Shown here: one piece after another, positions 46,793-53,350 of the stretch | Layout of the letters: every line of letters starts with the position of its first letter | Position numbering within the stretch: position 1 is the stretch's first letter | Notes under the pieces: model-generated | What the model was told of the DNA's origin: nothing | Databases searched by the model: none | The model's input: only the letters and a program-made list of their open reading frames with translations | Virus record (IMG/VR): IMGVR_UViG_3300018757_000023 | Location: 1 to 54,501 of that record | Strand: one strand, 5' to 3' | Source of the DNA: a virus | DNA: 54,501 nucleotides | Translations under genes and position numbers: made by a program

Positions 46793-49381
46793 TTATGTGG
46801 AGGACTTCACTCTCTTCTCTTCCTCGCGAACACGACGCCGCTCTTCCTTCTCTCTTTCTTTTGCCTCTCGCACTACTTCTTCCATTCGATTGTGCCACTC
46901 ACGATCCTTTTGGTCGTATTCCAAGCGTCTTTGCTTTATCTCTTCGGAGACATCCTTCCAGTGCCTGCCAAACTGGCGCAAGCACGCTTCGCGGCGTTTT
47001 GATCTATCGCGTACAAATGGTGGCGGCGCTGCCATCTTGCATATAAATGCAACGTCACGCTTTGATGGCAGCTTGCGTGTGACGACAGCTTCATGTTGAC
47101 CGAGTGACGACCAGGCCTGGTCCGGATCCAGCGGCGCGATTACGGGTGCAAGGTCGCGGAAAGTTTGGACCTGTTTACTCTTGTATAGCGTAACCTGTAC
47201 GCCACCAGATTCGAACGAATCCCACAGTTTGCCAAGTTGAGCCCGGGAGTGCCCGAACATAACGAGTTTGCAACGATACTTCCGCAACTCTACAGCGGCT
47301 TCCTCGCCAAGTTTCGTTGCCATTTCACCGCGAATAAAGCGGTGTGGTTCATCCAGCAACACGACAAATGGTTTGCGGTCGGAGGGAGCAATATCAACCC
47401 GGGAGTATGCACCTTCCAGCAGAACTTTTGCGAATAGATAGGTAAGGATCGCCTCCTGACCATCAGGTCCGAAGCTGCTTTTGTCGCAGTAGACCGTAAC
47501 GCAGTATCCGTATCCGCCTTCTGGATTGTCAGCATATCGACGAAAATCCAGTGGCTGCCTTGATGTTTGATAGAAGAGGTTGGTTCGGAATCGATCAGAA
47601 GAAAGAACGCGTAGCCTGCTCAGGATGCCATCCACTGATATGTCGTCGCTGCCCCGGCGTGCTTTGTCCTGAAGATATTCCAACTCCGACACGACATCAA
47701 GGGCGGCAGCTACTTCCGGTCGCGAAAGCAACTCTTCTCGATATGACGGACTGGTAAGTGCGAGCTCTATGTCGAGTGGTGCGGATCCAGCGGCGCGGGC
47801 GGCAGCGGCCAGATAACGGTCCATACGGTTCGTAAAGTCGGCAGTCGCCATGCCAGATACAAACTGCCGCAGAAATGCCTTGCCTGCCTCGCGGGCTTGT
47901 TCTGCTTGCAGTTCGTCGTCTCCATGTAAAGTAGCAGGGGAGAACGACCAGGACAGCGGTATAGGCCATGCCTTATTGGTGAGATCAAGGTGGATGATCT
48001 TTTCCTCAGGGTAGTCCGGTGGCAGGCTGTCGTGAAGTTCTTTAACTGCAGCCCCATCCGCACTATCAAAGAAAAATACGGTCTGCCCAAGTCTGATGGC
48101 GCTATTTGCCCGGTGGATTGCTTCGCCGGTTTTCCCACTGCCCATCTCACCAAACACAAATTCAGGCAGACAATAAGTGTCACGGACATACTTTTCCTCT
48201 ACACCTGGATAGGCTGATACCGGTATCCGCGCAGTACGACTTTTTCCTTTTTCAGTTACAAGTCCAACGTCAATTCCCTGTACGTCATTTAGGAATAATT
48301 CGTCAGGAAGGTTGATTTCTGGTTTACTCACATTCTCTATTGATGGATACTCTTCTTGTAAATTACGTTGTGGAAGCTTAATAAAATGAGCGATCTCAGC
48401 GGCTGTAAGGATTTGACGCTCACCGAATAGCCAAGGCACTCGTATTTCACGCCTTCGTGCTTTTTGTATCCAGGAGGATAGACGACCGTCCCAGATCTGT
48501 TTTTCTTGCAACTCATTGTCATGGTTCAACTGCTTCAAGGCAAAGATCAAACCGCGTGCCACTCGGCGGCGTCTCCTATCATCAGGTGAGGTTACCAGGA
48601 GGCGGATTGTCACATCATATCCATTCTGTCCCGGCTTACATCTTGTAGCTTCGCTTATCTCCCTGCCTGGAGGCCACCACCGCGGTCTTTTTTGGTCAAA
48701 GTCCCTCTTATCATCTTCTGCGTCCTTATACCACGATTCTTCTGCTGCCTGGAAACCAACCTGCAAGATGGCCGTGTCACCATCTTGCATCGATCGTGAC
48801 ACCTCAAAGATTTCGCCGAGCGGGCTTTCAGTAAGTCGACGATCTGTTTTTAGAGACAGGAAAAACGGTCGTTTGATCCGTATATCGTATGCGGCAGTGA
48901 TCTTGCGATCGATACGTTGGAGAGGGCAAGCAGTCTCTTTTAAGGTTACGTGCTTCCATGTGATGCCTGCTTGTTGCTTTACTAGATCTTCATTGCCTGT
49001 GTTTGTTGTAACAAAAGTTTGATAGCTGTCCCGAGTGATTACTGTTTCAAAAAATACCCTGTCTGGATCGCGCAGACCGCCCTTGCCCCACCGTCGGAAC
49101 AGTTCCATATAGCTCCCGGCCAATACCTCGGCAAATTGATCTACTTTGTCGTTTTTTAATTGCAAATGGGGGATGAGTTGGTTGGTAGTATATAACGGTT
49201 TGGTGGCTGGTTTTACGTTAATAACCCTGTGTATCTTGGAGGTTGTTTCTTCTGCTGGTGGTTTTGGATGGGGTGGGGGATAAAATGGAGTGACTGCTGT
49301 TGGCATTACTGGAGCAAGAGCCTTGCAGTATGCGGGACGCGGCGTCAACTGTACGTTGATAGTGGCCCATCCTGGCTTCAT
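46793..49381 (-). CDS. HerA/VirD4-like P-loop DNA-translocase ATPase
   Basis: The 862-residue protein has a Pro-rich start, a beta-rich N-terminal region, Walker A FGEMGSGKTGEA (GSGKT near 414-418) and Walker B PFVVLLDEPHRF near 671-682, with a highly charged C-terminal tail (VREAKEREKEERRRVREEEK). This is the HerA/FtsK-type layout used by conjugation and DNA-pumping ATPases (DUF87/TraG/VirB4-like). It sits downstream of two membrane proteins in one leftward operon, so it may pump DNA or protein across the membrane. FtsK-like genes near lysis cassettes are known in Bacillus phages; this one is longer and paired with a pilin-like protein. No relaxase is visible. Confidence 0.85.
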   Translation of the reverse strand: MKPGWATINVQLTPRPAYCKALAPVMPTAVTPFYPPPHPKPPAEETTSKIHRVINVKPATKPLYTTNQLIPHLQLKNDKVDQFAEVLAGSYMELFRRWGKGGLRDPDRVFFETVITRDSYQTFVTTNTGNEDLVKQQAGITWKHVTLKETACPLQRIDRKITAAYDIRIKRPFFLSLKTDRRLTESPLGEIFEVSRSMQDGDTAILQVGFQAAEESWYKDAEDDKRDFDQKRPRWWPPGREISEATRCKPGQNGYDVTIRLLVTSPDDRRRRRVARGLIFALKQLNHDNELQEKQIWDGRLSSWIQKARRREIRVPWLFGERQILTAAEIAHFIKLPQRNLQEEYPSIENVSKPEINLPDELFLNDVQGIDVGLVTEKGKSRTARIPVSAYPGVEEKYVRDTYCLPEFVFGEMGSGKTGEAIHRANSAIRLGQTVFFFDSADGAAVKELHDSLPPDYPEEKIIHLDLTNKAWPIPLSWSFSPATLHGDDELQAEQAREAGKAFLRQFVSGMATADFTNRMDRYLAAAARAAGSAPLDIELALTSPSYREELLSRPEVAAALDVVSELEYLQDKARRGSDDISVDGILSRLRVLSSDRFRTNLFYQTSRQPLDFRRYADNPEGGYGYCVTVYCDKSSFGPDGQEAILTYLFAKVLLEGAYSRVDIAPSDRKPFVVLLDEPHRFIRGEMATKLGEEAAVELRKYRCKLVMFGHSRAQLGKLWDSFESGGVQVTLYKSKQVQTFRDLAPVIAPLDPDQAWSSLGQHEAVVTRKLPSKRDVAFICKMAAPPPFVRDRSKRREACLRQFGRHWKDVSEEIKQRRLEYDQKDREWHNRMEEVVREAKEREKEERRRVREEEKRVKSST

Positions 49382-49521
49382 TTGCCTATCACTCCTATTA
49401 CACCTTTGATCATTGCTGCAACTTTCACGATGACGCTATCCGGAACCTCGACAACCTGAAACACACCATATGGCATGCCGATCATAAAGCCGATAATCAA
49501 GCCGATAAAAAAGCGCAGCAT
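49378..49521 (-). CDS. Small membrane protein coupled to the ATPase
   Basis: The 47-residue product has one membrane span (MLRFFIGLIIGFMIGMPYGV) followed by a short amphipathic segment. AAAGGAGCG precedes its ATG, and its TGA overlaps the ATPase ATG (ATGA), so the two are co-translated. It resembles small subunits of secretion channels in size and coupling only. Confidence 0.7.
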   Translation of the reverse strand: MLRFFIGLIIGFMIGMPYGVFQVVEVPDSVIVKVAAMIKGVIGVIGK

Positions 49522-49534
49522 TCCAATCGCTCCT

Positions 49535-49963
49535 TTACTTGTGGAGTTTTGCCATCACTTCGACAAGACGATCATTGAAGAGGGTGCCGATGATAGCCAA
49601 CAGCATCACCGCTGCTGGAACAAGGAAAACGCCGCCGGTAACGATTGCCGCTGTCTTTATGGTGACCACGCCCCAACGCTTTCTGAACACGAGCATTGCA
49701 AGACCGGCCATGATTGCAAGAGCACCAATTACCATAGCGACCTCTTGAAACAGTTGGAACATGGGAAACATACCATCCCATAAGCCGGTTCCTGTAGAAT
49801 CTGCCGCAAAAGCTTGCGCTTTGGCAAATAAAACTCCTGAGAATCCCCACAGGGTTATGGCCAAACGCCGTAGATCGATACGGCGTCGGTTTTTCAATTG
49901 AACAGGAACACCGTCCGGTTTCAAAGGCGAACTGACAACCACACCATTCATCCGTACGATCAT
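49535..49963 (-). CDS. VirB2/TrbC-pilin-like membrane protein
   Basis: The ATG at 49963 is fixed by AAGGAGGT seven bases upstream; the frame opens further up without a site. The 142-residue protein has a basic start, a signal-like helix ending AKAQAFAA, a short extracellular loop and two further membrane spans (VAMVIGALAIMAGLAMLVF and TGGVFLVPAAVMLLAIIGTL). This is the architecture of VirB2/TrbC pilins and related Firmicutes conjugation proteins. It heads the ATPase operon. The assignment is by architecture, not by a diagnostic motif. Confidence 0.65.
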   Translation of the reverse strand: MIVRMNGVVVSSPLKPDGVPVQLKNRRRIDLRRLAITLWGFSGVLFAKAQAFAADSTGTGLWDGMFPMFQLFQEVAMVIGALAIMAGLAMLVFRKRWGVVTIKTAAIVTGGVFLVPAAVMLLAIIGTLFNDRLVEVMAKLHK

Positions 49964-50030
49964 GGATGTACCTCCTTGTATGTTTGGCGTTATACAAGCG
50001 CATAGTAATAATAAAACGAGGTGACGCAAC

Positions 50031-50123
50031 ATGAGACTGTACATTCTCCCTTGGCTGCTCATTGGGGGAGGGATAGCTTTGATTGGTTTTTCGCAACTGC
50101 CGCTCGAAAAATTGTTTCAATAG
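50031..50123 (+). CDS. Very small membrane peptide
   Basis: A 30-residue frame (MRLYILPWLLIGGGIALIGF...) is a single hydrophobic span with a polar end. GAGGTGACG precedes it, TTGGCG and AATAAT form a possible promoter with 17 bases between, and a strong terminator lies 100 bases downstream. It is divergent from the pilin-like gene. It resembles type I toxin peptides or small channel subunits by size only. Confidence 0.5.
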   Translation: MRLYILPWLLIGGGIALIGFSQLPLEKLFQ

Positions 50124-50167
50124 GACTGTGAAACAGGCATAAATTAACACACCCGGGCATACGCTGT

Positions 50168-50198
50168 GAGTAACGCACGCGTAAACGCGAGTAACGCA
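50168..50198. repeat. Short direct repeats with 21-bp period
   Basis: GAGTAACGCA occurs at 50168-50177 and 50189-50198, exactly two helical turns apart, with CGCGTAAACGC between. Same-face repeats are typical of iterons or of sites for ribbon-helix-helix proteins, and such a protein is encoded 300 bases away. Confidence 0.45.
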
Positions 50199-50224
50199 AC
50201 AGCTCCATAGGGAAAGTCTACTCA

Positions 50225-50252
50225 CCGCCGTTTTCGGCGGTTTTTTCTTTTT
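50225..50252 (+). terminator. Rho-independent terminator
   Basis: CCGCCG-TTTT-CGGCGG is followed by TTTTTTCTTTTTC. It is oriented rightward, closing the transcript of the 30-residue peptide gene; read leftward it lacks a U-run. Confidence 0.88.
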
Positions 50253-50255
50253 CTG

Positions 50256-50456
50256 TCATACCTTCCAACTCATCCGATTCGCAAAGTCAAGCAGTGTACC
50301 CATCTTCTCTTCAGAGCAGGACATGTCTGAGATACCGAGACGAATATTTTCATACTCCCGCTCGGCATACACACACAATGCAACTACCAGTGTTTTCTCG
50401 TCAAAACCGCACTGATGGAGTCCTACAATCAGTTCGCGCACGATAACCATATTCAC
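50256..50456 (-). CDS. Small hypothetical protein, coupled to the RHH gene
   Basis: The 66-residue helical protein (VRELIVGLHQCGFDEKTLVV, YAEREYENIRLGISDMSCSE) starts with GTG inside the preceding gene's stop (GTGA overlap). With the ribbon-helix-helix protein it forms a two-gene operon, like DNA-binding/partner pairs in plasmid stability. It is not recognised. Confidence 0.65.
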   Translation of the reverse strand: MNMVIVRELIVGLHQCGFDEKTLVVALCVYAEREYENIRLGISDMSCSEEKMGTLLDFANRMSWKV

Positions 50457-50638
50457 GATTTAGTCGCCCCCTTGCCGCCTACCTGACGGTTTTCTTTTTG
50501 TGCCTGCAGAGATAAAACAGTGTGCTTGAGTCGATCTTTTACCCACTTGCTGAAATTGATCGATCTGGCGTACTCATAACATGCTTTTTCGAGTGGATCA
50601 TCGACATTAAACGCCACCTGTTTGCGCTCTGTTGCCAT
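50453..50638 (-). CDS. Ribbon-helix-helix DNA-binding protein
   Basis: The 61-residue product has a strand (RKQVAFNVDDP) and two helices (LEKACYEYARSI, FSKWVKDRLKHTV), the ribbon-helix-helix pattern of plasmid copy and partition regulators. GGGAGGTGGGG precedes its ATG. A large palindrome lies upstream between it and the divergent HTH gene, so it may regulate itself and that neighbour. Confidence 0.75.
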   Translation of the reverse strand: MATERKQVAFNVDDPLEKACYEYARSINFSKWVKDRLKHTVLSLQAQKENRQVGGKGATKS

Positions 50639-50720
50639 ACACCCCACCTCCCACTGTTATGTTCCTCCCTGGAGCAGATTGCTCCGGGCTGTTGTGTTAC
50701 TATCTGATGCGCTATGGAAT

Positions 50721-50785
50721 GTCCAATATTCCGCAAAATTTGCGGATGTTTGGACTAATATTCGGAAGGTTTGTCCAAACTGCTA
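50721..50785. promoter_or_regulatory. Divergent promoter region with GTCCAA palindromes
   Basis: GTCCAA...TTGGAC (50721-50755) encloses CCGCAAA/TTTGCGG, a nearly perfect 35-base palindrome. TTCGG...TTTGTCCAAAC follows (50761-50780), a third diverged copy. A leftward promoter TGGACA, 17 bases, TAGTAA overlaps the left arm. The GTCCAA core recurs at 52007-52013 in the promoter of the XRE gene, suggesting one regulator for both regions. Confidence 0.65.
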
Positions 50786-50798
50786 CTGAGGTGATTGC

Positions 50799-51023
50799 AT
50801 GTTCGGTTTGGGGAAACCACGATCAAAAGTAGGGGAGTGGCTGGATTCAAAGGGGAAATCACAGAAGTGGTTGACATTGAATGCAAAAATAAGCGAGGAT
50901 ACGGCTACCCGAGTTTGTTCCGATCCACACTACATCCCGGGTAATTCAACCAAAAAGAAGGTATTAAGCGTCATAAGAGAAATCGATCCAGAAAAGCAGC
51001 ACGATGATTTCTGGCCAATGTAA
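50799..51023 (+). CDS. Short HTH regulator
   Basis: The 74-residue protein begins FGLGKPRSKVGEWLDSKGKS and continues QKWLTLNAKISEDTATRVCS. It is the diverged helix-turn-helix seen beside FtsK-like genes in Bacillus phages. GAGGTGATT precedes it. The palindromic operator lies directly upstream and a terminator directly downstream. Confidence 0.75.
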   Translation: MFGLGKPRSKVGEWLDSKGKSQKWLTLNAKISEDTATRVCSDPHYIPGNSTKKKVLSVIREIDPEKQHDDFWPM

Positions 51024-51055
51024 AGAGCCCTTATAGTTCTAAGGGCTCTTTTGCG
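51023..51055 (+). terminator. Terminator after the short HTH gene
   Basis: AAGAGCCCTTA-TAGTTC-TAAGGGCTCTT followed by TTGCG. The stem is 11 bp and perfect, starting at the stop codon; the U-run is short. Confidence 0.88.
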
Positions 51056-51115
51056 TCGTGATAAAATATCGTTATCGAATGGACAACCAGAAAATCCACA
51101 GGAAAAAGTGATGAT

Positions 51116-51484
51116 ATGACAGCACGAATATTTTGCGTAAGAGTGAATAAACAAGGTGATGAGTATGACTACATGGAATTTGATTTGGTCAATGATGTAT
51201 TCTTTGTTTCGATCTATCGACCTAAGAGGGTAGGAGACGGTATTTTGATACTGCATACAAAGTACGGAGAATATCACTGGATAAACACATTAGCAGGTGC
51301 AAGGAAGTTGTGGTCTGGATATGGATTTGTAGCTTTGGACACTGTTAATGTTGTCAATCTTAACAAGGTAGTAGCCGCAAATCCTGATGAAAAGATGGTA
51401 TATTTCAAAGACGGATCGTCAACTACGGTTTCTAAGAAGAAAATACATTTAGTTCAGCACCTACCAAGATGGAGAGAAAGATAA
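51116..51484 (+). CDS. LytTR-domain DNA-binding protein
   Basis: The C-terminal half GFVALDTVNVVNLNKVVAAN, then MVYFKDGSSTTVSKKKIHLV is a LytTR DNA-binding domain; the N-terminal half is a beta-rich extension (EYDYMEFDLVNDVFFVSIYR). There is no receiver domain. LytTR factors usually bind direct repeats and control secreted peptides, competence or lysis. Its target here is not known. Confidence 0.85.
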   Translation: MTARIFCVRVNKQGDEYDYMEFDLVNDVFFVSIYRPKRVGDGILILHTKYGEYHWINTLAGARKLWSGYGFVALDTVNVVNLNKVVAANPDEKMVYFKDGSSTTVSKKKIHLVQHLPRWRER

Positions 51485-51719
51485 AGCAAAATAGCATTTT
51501 ACATTATTCTACAATAACCGTCAATAATTTTTGGAACCTGTTCCATATGATGTATTTCCATCGTATGGGAAATGGTAATATCATAATAAGATTTTCAAAT
51601 ATTAGAAAATGGAAACAAAATATTATTAGAGGTTTCAAAGTGGGGGGGATTTGCGAACTTGTTCACATTGCGACTTGTCTATATGGCAAGTTTCTCGTTG
51701 TGGGAGGAGCTTACAAAGC
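51485..51719. other. Non-coding stretch between LytTR and XRE genes
   Basis: AT-rich sequence. A frame runs through it but has no ribosome site and no domain. It holds imperfect inverted repeats: CCATATGATG...CATCGTATGG (about 51543-51568) and GGAACCTGTTCC (51533-51544). These may be regulatory or form the end of the LytTR transcript. Confidence 0.35.
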
Positions 51720-51947
51720 TCACTGCCGTTTACCTTTTTCAACGATGATCCACTCATAGAAGTCTTCTGCATGACAATCAAGAATTTGAGCAGCTAACAC
51801 GGCGTTCTCGTAAGTCATTTCGCGTTCGTTGGAAATCCAGCGGCTTACAGTTGATTCAGCAACCTTCATTCGACGTGCTAATTCTGCAGGCTTCATTTTG
51901 TTTCTCAGTATGTCGGGCAAACGGCATCTCCCTTTTCGGAGAGCCAT
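51720..51947 (-). CDS. XRE-family regulator of the right arm
   Basis: The 75-residue protein has KMKPAELARRMKVAESTVSR and WISNEREMTYENAVLAAQIL, a clean Cro/CI-type helix-turn-helix. Its own promoter contains GTCCAAC, the core found repeated at 50721-50785. It is therefore a good candidate for the repressor of the right-arm operons and of itself. Confidence 0.85.
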   Translation of the reverse strand: MALRKGRCRLPDILRNKMKPAELARRMKVAESTVSRWISNEREMTYENAVLAAQILDCHAEDFYEWIIVEKGKRQ

Positions 51948-51996
51948 ATTAAGTTCCTTTCATAACAAAACTTCGGTGGTGATGAACGTCGGGCGA

Positions 51997-52026
51997 ATTA
52001 TAACATGTCCAACATTTTCCTGTAAA
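51997..52026 (-). promoter_or_regulatory. Promoter of the right-arm XRE gene
   Basis: Leftward TTTACA (52026-52021), an 18-base spacer containing GTTGGAC, and TATAAT (52002-51997) form a near-consensus sigma-A promoter about 50 bases before the XRE start. Strong promoters like this suggest expression in the lysogen. Confidence 0.75.
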
Positions 52027-52051
52027 GATATATACATCGAAGGGGGTTCTT

Positions 52052-52240
52052 ATGCATACAATAGAAGTCCTAAAAAAACTGAAGATTCACGAAGAAGTAA
52101 TGTATGTGATTGCTGTCTCTAAAGTAATGAAGATCAAACTCCCGAATAAAGTTAGAGTTATTACATTAGGCGCAGAAAATATTTACAGAATTTGCAGCTT
52201 TGATATAGCAGGTGTAAAAAAGGAAGGGCCTGGAGGGTGA
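52052..52240 (+). CDS. Small hypothetical protein at the right end
   Basis: The 62-residue protein (VLKKLKIHEEVMYVIAVSKV, NKVRVITLGAENIYRICSF) is small and probably alpha/beta. AAGGGGG precedes its ATG. It is divergent from the XRE gene and is the last phage gene before attR. The place next to an attachment site suits a small excision or regulatory factor, but no motif supports that. Confidence 0.6.
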   Translation: MHTIEVLKKLKIHEEVMYVIAVSKVMKIKLPNKVRVITLGAENIYRICSFDIAGVKKEGPGG

Positions 52241-52256
52241 AACCCCAGGTCCTTCA
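52222..52256 (+). terminator. Hairpin at the right prophage end
   Basis: AAGGGCCTGGAGG pairs with CCCCAGGTCCTT around GTGAAA. The stem is long with small mismatches and overlaps the last codons of the preceding gene. No U-run follows, so termination is likely but not certain. Confidence 0.6.
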
Positions 52257-52287
52257 AGGTGAAAAACGTATACTTTTAGATTATCAT

Positions 52288-52326
52288 GGAGACCCGTGGA
52301 AAGAGCAACGTTTTGCTTGGGATTAG
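52288..52326 (+). other. attR: attR, right prophage attachment site
   Basis: Encodes GDPWKEQRFAWD and TAG, the displaced end of the oxidoreductase gene. GACCCGTGGAAA (52291-52302) and GCTTGGGATTA (52315-52325) match attL at the same spacing. The gene's own palindromic terminator follows 40 bases later, which marks this as host sequence. Confidence 0.85.
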
Positions 52327-52366
52327 TCCTTATCGGAGCAACATAATAATTTTGGCCAGAGTGCTC

Positions 52367-52392
52367 AGCAGGAGAAATTAATTTCTCCTGCT
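52367..52392 (+). terminator. Host terminator of the oxidoreductase gene
   Basis: A perfect 26-base palindrome (AGCAGGAGAAATT and its complement) follows attR, ending in GGTTTCATT. It would have followed the intact oxidoreductase gene before phage integration. Confidence 0.75.
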
Positions 52393-52426
52393 GGTTTCAT
52401 TATGAGAGGATGATTTTGACATGCAT

Positions 52427-52591
52427 TCATGTTTGGATCATTTCTGGTTGTGGGAATAAGCGACTAGGTAATAAAATTTGAATTTTTTCTTTACCGGACT
52501 CTGCATAGAGCAAGGTCGGATTTTGTTTGAATTGATCCATAGAATTAGCCGTGTAGACGAAATTCTTCCCAGAGATCTCGGCTTTTTTCAC
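52427..52591 (-). CDS. Possible small host protein
   Basis: A 54-residue leftward frame from GTG (MKKAEISGKNFVYTANSMDQ..., ending in PSRLFPQPEMIQT) has protein-like composition, but no good ribosome site was found. It lies in an otherwise empty 350-base host interval. Low certainty. Confidence 0.3.
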   Translation of the reverse strand: MKKAEISGKNFVYTANSMDQFKQNPTLLYAESGKEKIQILLPSRLFPQPEMIQT

Positions 52592-52677
52592 ATGTTGAGC
52601 TTTGCAATTCCGCTGATGAGTCAATGGAAAGGATGTGATAAACTGGAAAGTAACGATAGACGAAAGGCTGATTGTGC

Positions 52678-53163
52678 ATGAACCCAAAAACGACAAGCAG
52701 GGGAATTGTTACGGAAGTAATCCAGTACGTCGCGGGAGTCATTATTTTGGTATTTGGAGTGATTATGATCGCTGGGGCAATGGCTTCCGAAGAGACAAAG
52801 TTGACCGTAACGGAAGATTTGGTACTCTTTCTTCTGCTCGGGGTTCTTCCAGCTTTGATCGGTGGCTGGCTATTGTTCGCGGCAAGAAAAAATACCAGGC
52901 TCCGAAGGTTAGACGCAATGGAAAATTTGGTGCTTCAGATTGCTTCGCGTTATGGCGGCAAATTAACCGCTACGGAGCTTGCGATGAATTCCAAGTTGTC
53001 AATTACGCAGGCGAATGAAGTGTTGGAGGGTTTTACGAAGCAGAACGTAGCCTACCTCACGATTACGAACAATGGCACGTATGTGTATCAATTTGAGGGA
53101 ATTATTAGTCAGCAGGAGAAAGATCAGGCAGAATCGTTGAAATCCTTGATTTATAAGGAATAG
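52678..53163 (+). CDS. Host membrane protein with winged-helix-like tail
   Basis: The 161-residue protein has two membrane spans (VIQYVAGVIILVFGVIMIAG and LVLFLLLGVLPALIGGWLLF) and a cytoplasmic domain LDAMENLVLQIASRYGGKLT, ATELAMNSKLSITQANEVLE with helix-turn-helix character. The ATG at 52678 is chosen; the frame opens at a TTG two codons earlier. Not recognised as a named gene. A terminator follows. Confidence 0.75.
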   Translation: MNPKTTSRGIVTEVIQYVAGVIILVFGVIMIAGAMASEETKLTVTEDLVLFLLLGVLPALIGGWLLFAARKNTRLRRLDAMENLVLQIASRYGGKLTATELAMNSKLSITQANEVLEGFTKQNVAYLTITNNGTYVYQFEGIISQQEKDQAESLKSLIYKE

Positions 53164-53184
53164 TGTCGTCTGCAAATCACGCTG

Positions 53185-53215
53185 AAACCTCATCCTTTGT
53201 TGATGAGGTTTTTTG
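53185..53215 (+). terminator. Terminator after the host membrane protein
   Basis: AAACCTCATC-CTTTGTT-GATGAGGTTT followed by TTTGCG. A clean intrinsic terminator 22 bases after the stop. Confidence 0.9.
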
Positions 53216-53287
53216 CGTAAAAGCTTCAAACATTTACTCACAGAAAATCCACAAAGGTCAAACGACTCTGTGGATATCTATTGGGCA

Positions 53288-53332
53288 TAAAAAAGCGGCA
53301 GCCTGGAAGAAAATCATCTCCAGTATGCCGCT
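53288..53332 (-). terminator. Terminator of the stalk-domain protein gene
   Basis: Leftward, AGCGGCA pairs with TGCCGCT with an inner CTGGA/TCCAG pair, followed by TTTTTTA. It lies 19 bases beyond the stop of the leftward gene. Confidence 0.88.
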
Positions 53333-53350
53333 TGTGTTGTCTCCAAGTAT

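Larger units (their letters stand above)
414..52302. mobile_element. Complete PBSX/Xkd-type temperate myophage prophage
   Basis: A continuous phage genome lies between two copies of a 12-base identical segment (GACCCGTGGAAA) inside near-identical gene ends. It has every expected module: serine integrase and repressor, recombination and replication, packaging, head, contractile tail, baseplate, holins and endolysin. Structural genes look intact, with no IS insertion and one broken accessory gene (barstar-like). The element could therefore still be inducible. The affiliation to Brevibacillus Jimmer-like phages is an inference from gene order and size. Confidence 0.93.

Noticed and set aside
46795-49022. 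Several open frames on the plus strand opposite the ATPase gene (for example 47990-48217, 48516-49022)
   Set aside because: They lie antisense to a long protein with clear Walker motifs, lack ribosome sites and have no recognisable domain.
46793-49381. Reading the ATPase as the phage terminase or a tectivirus packaging ATPase
   Set aside because: A complete TerS/TerL pair with the PBSX type is present, and the long N- and C-terminal regions differ from the short packaging ATPases.
51469-51759. 96-codon frame between the LytTR and XRE genes
   Set aside because: It overlaps the end of the LytTR gene and of the XRE gene, lacks a ribosome site and has AT-driven composition.
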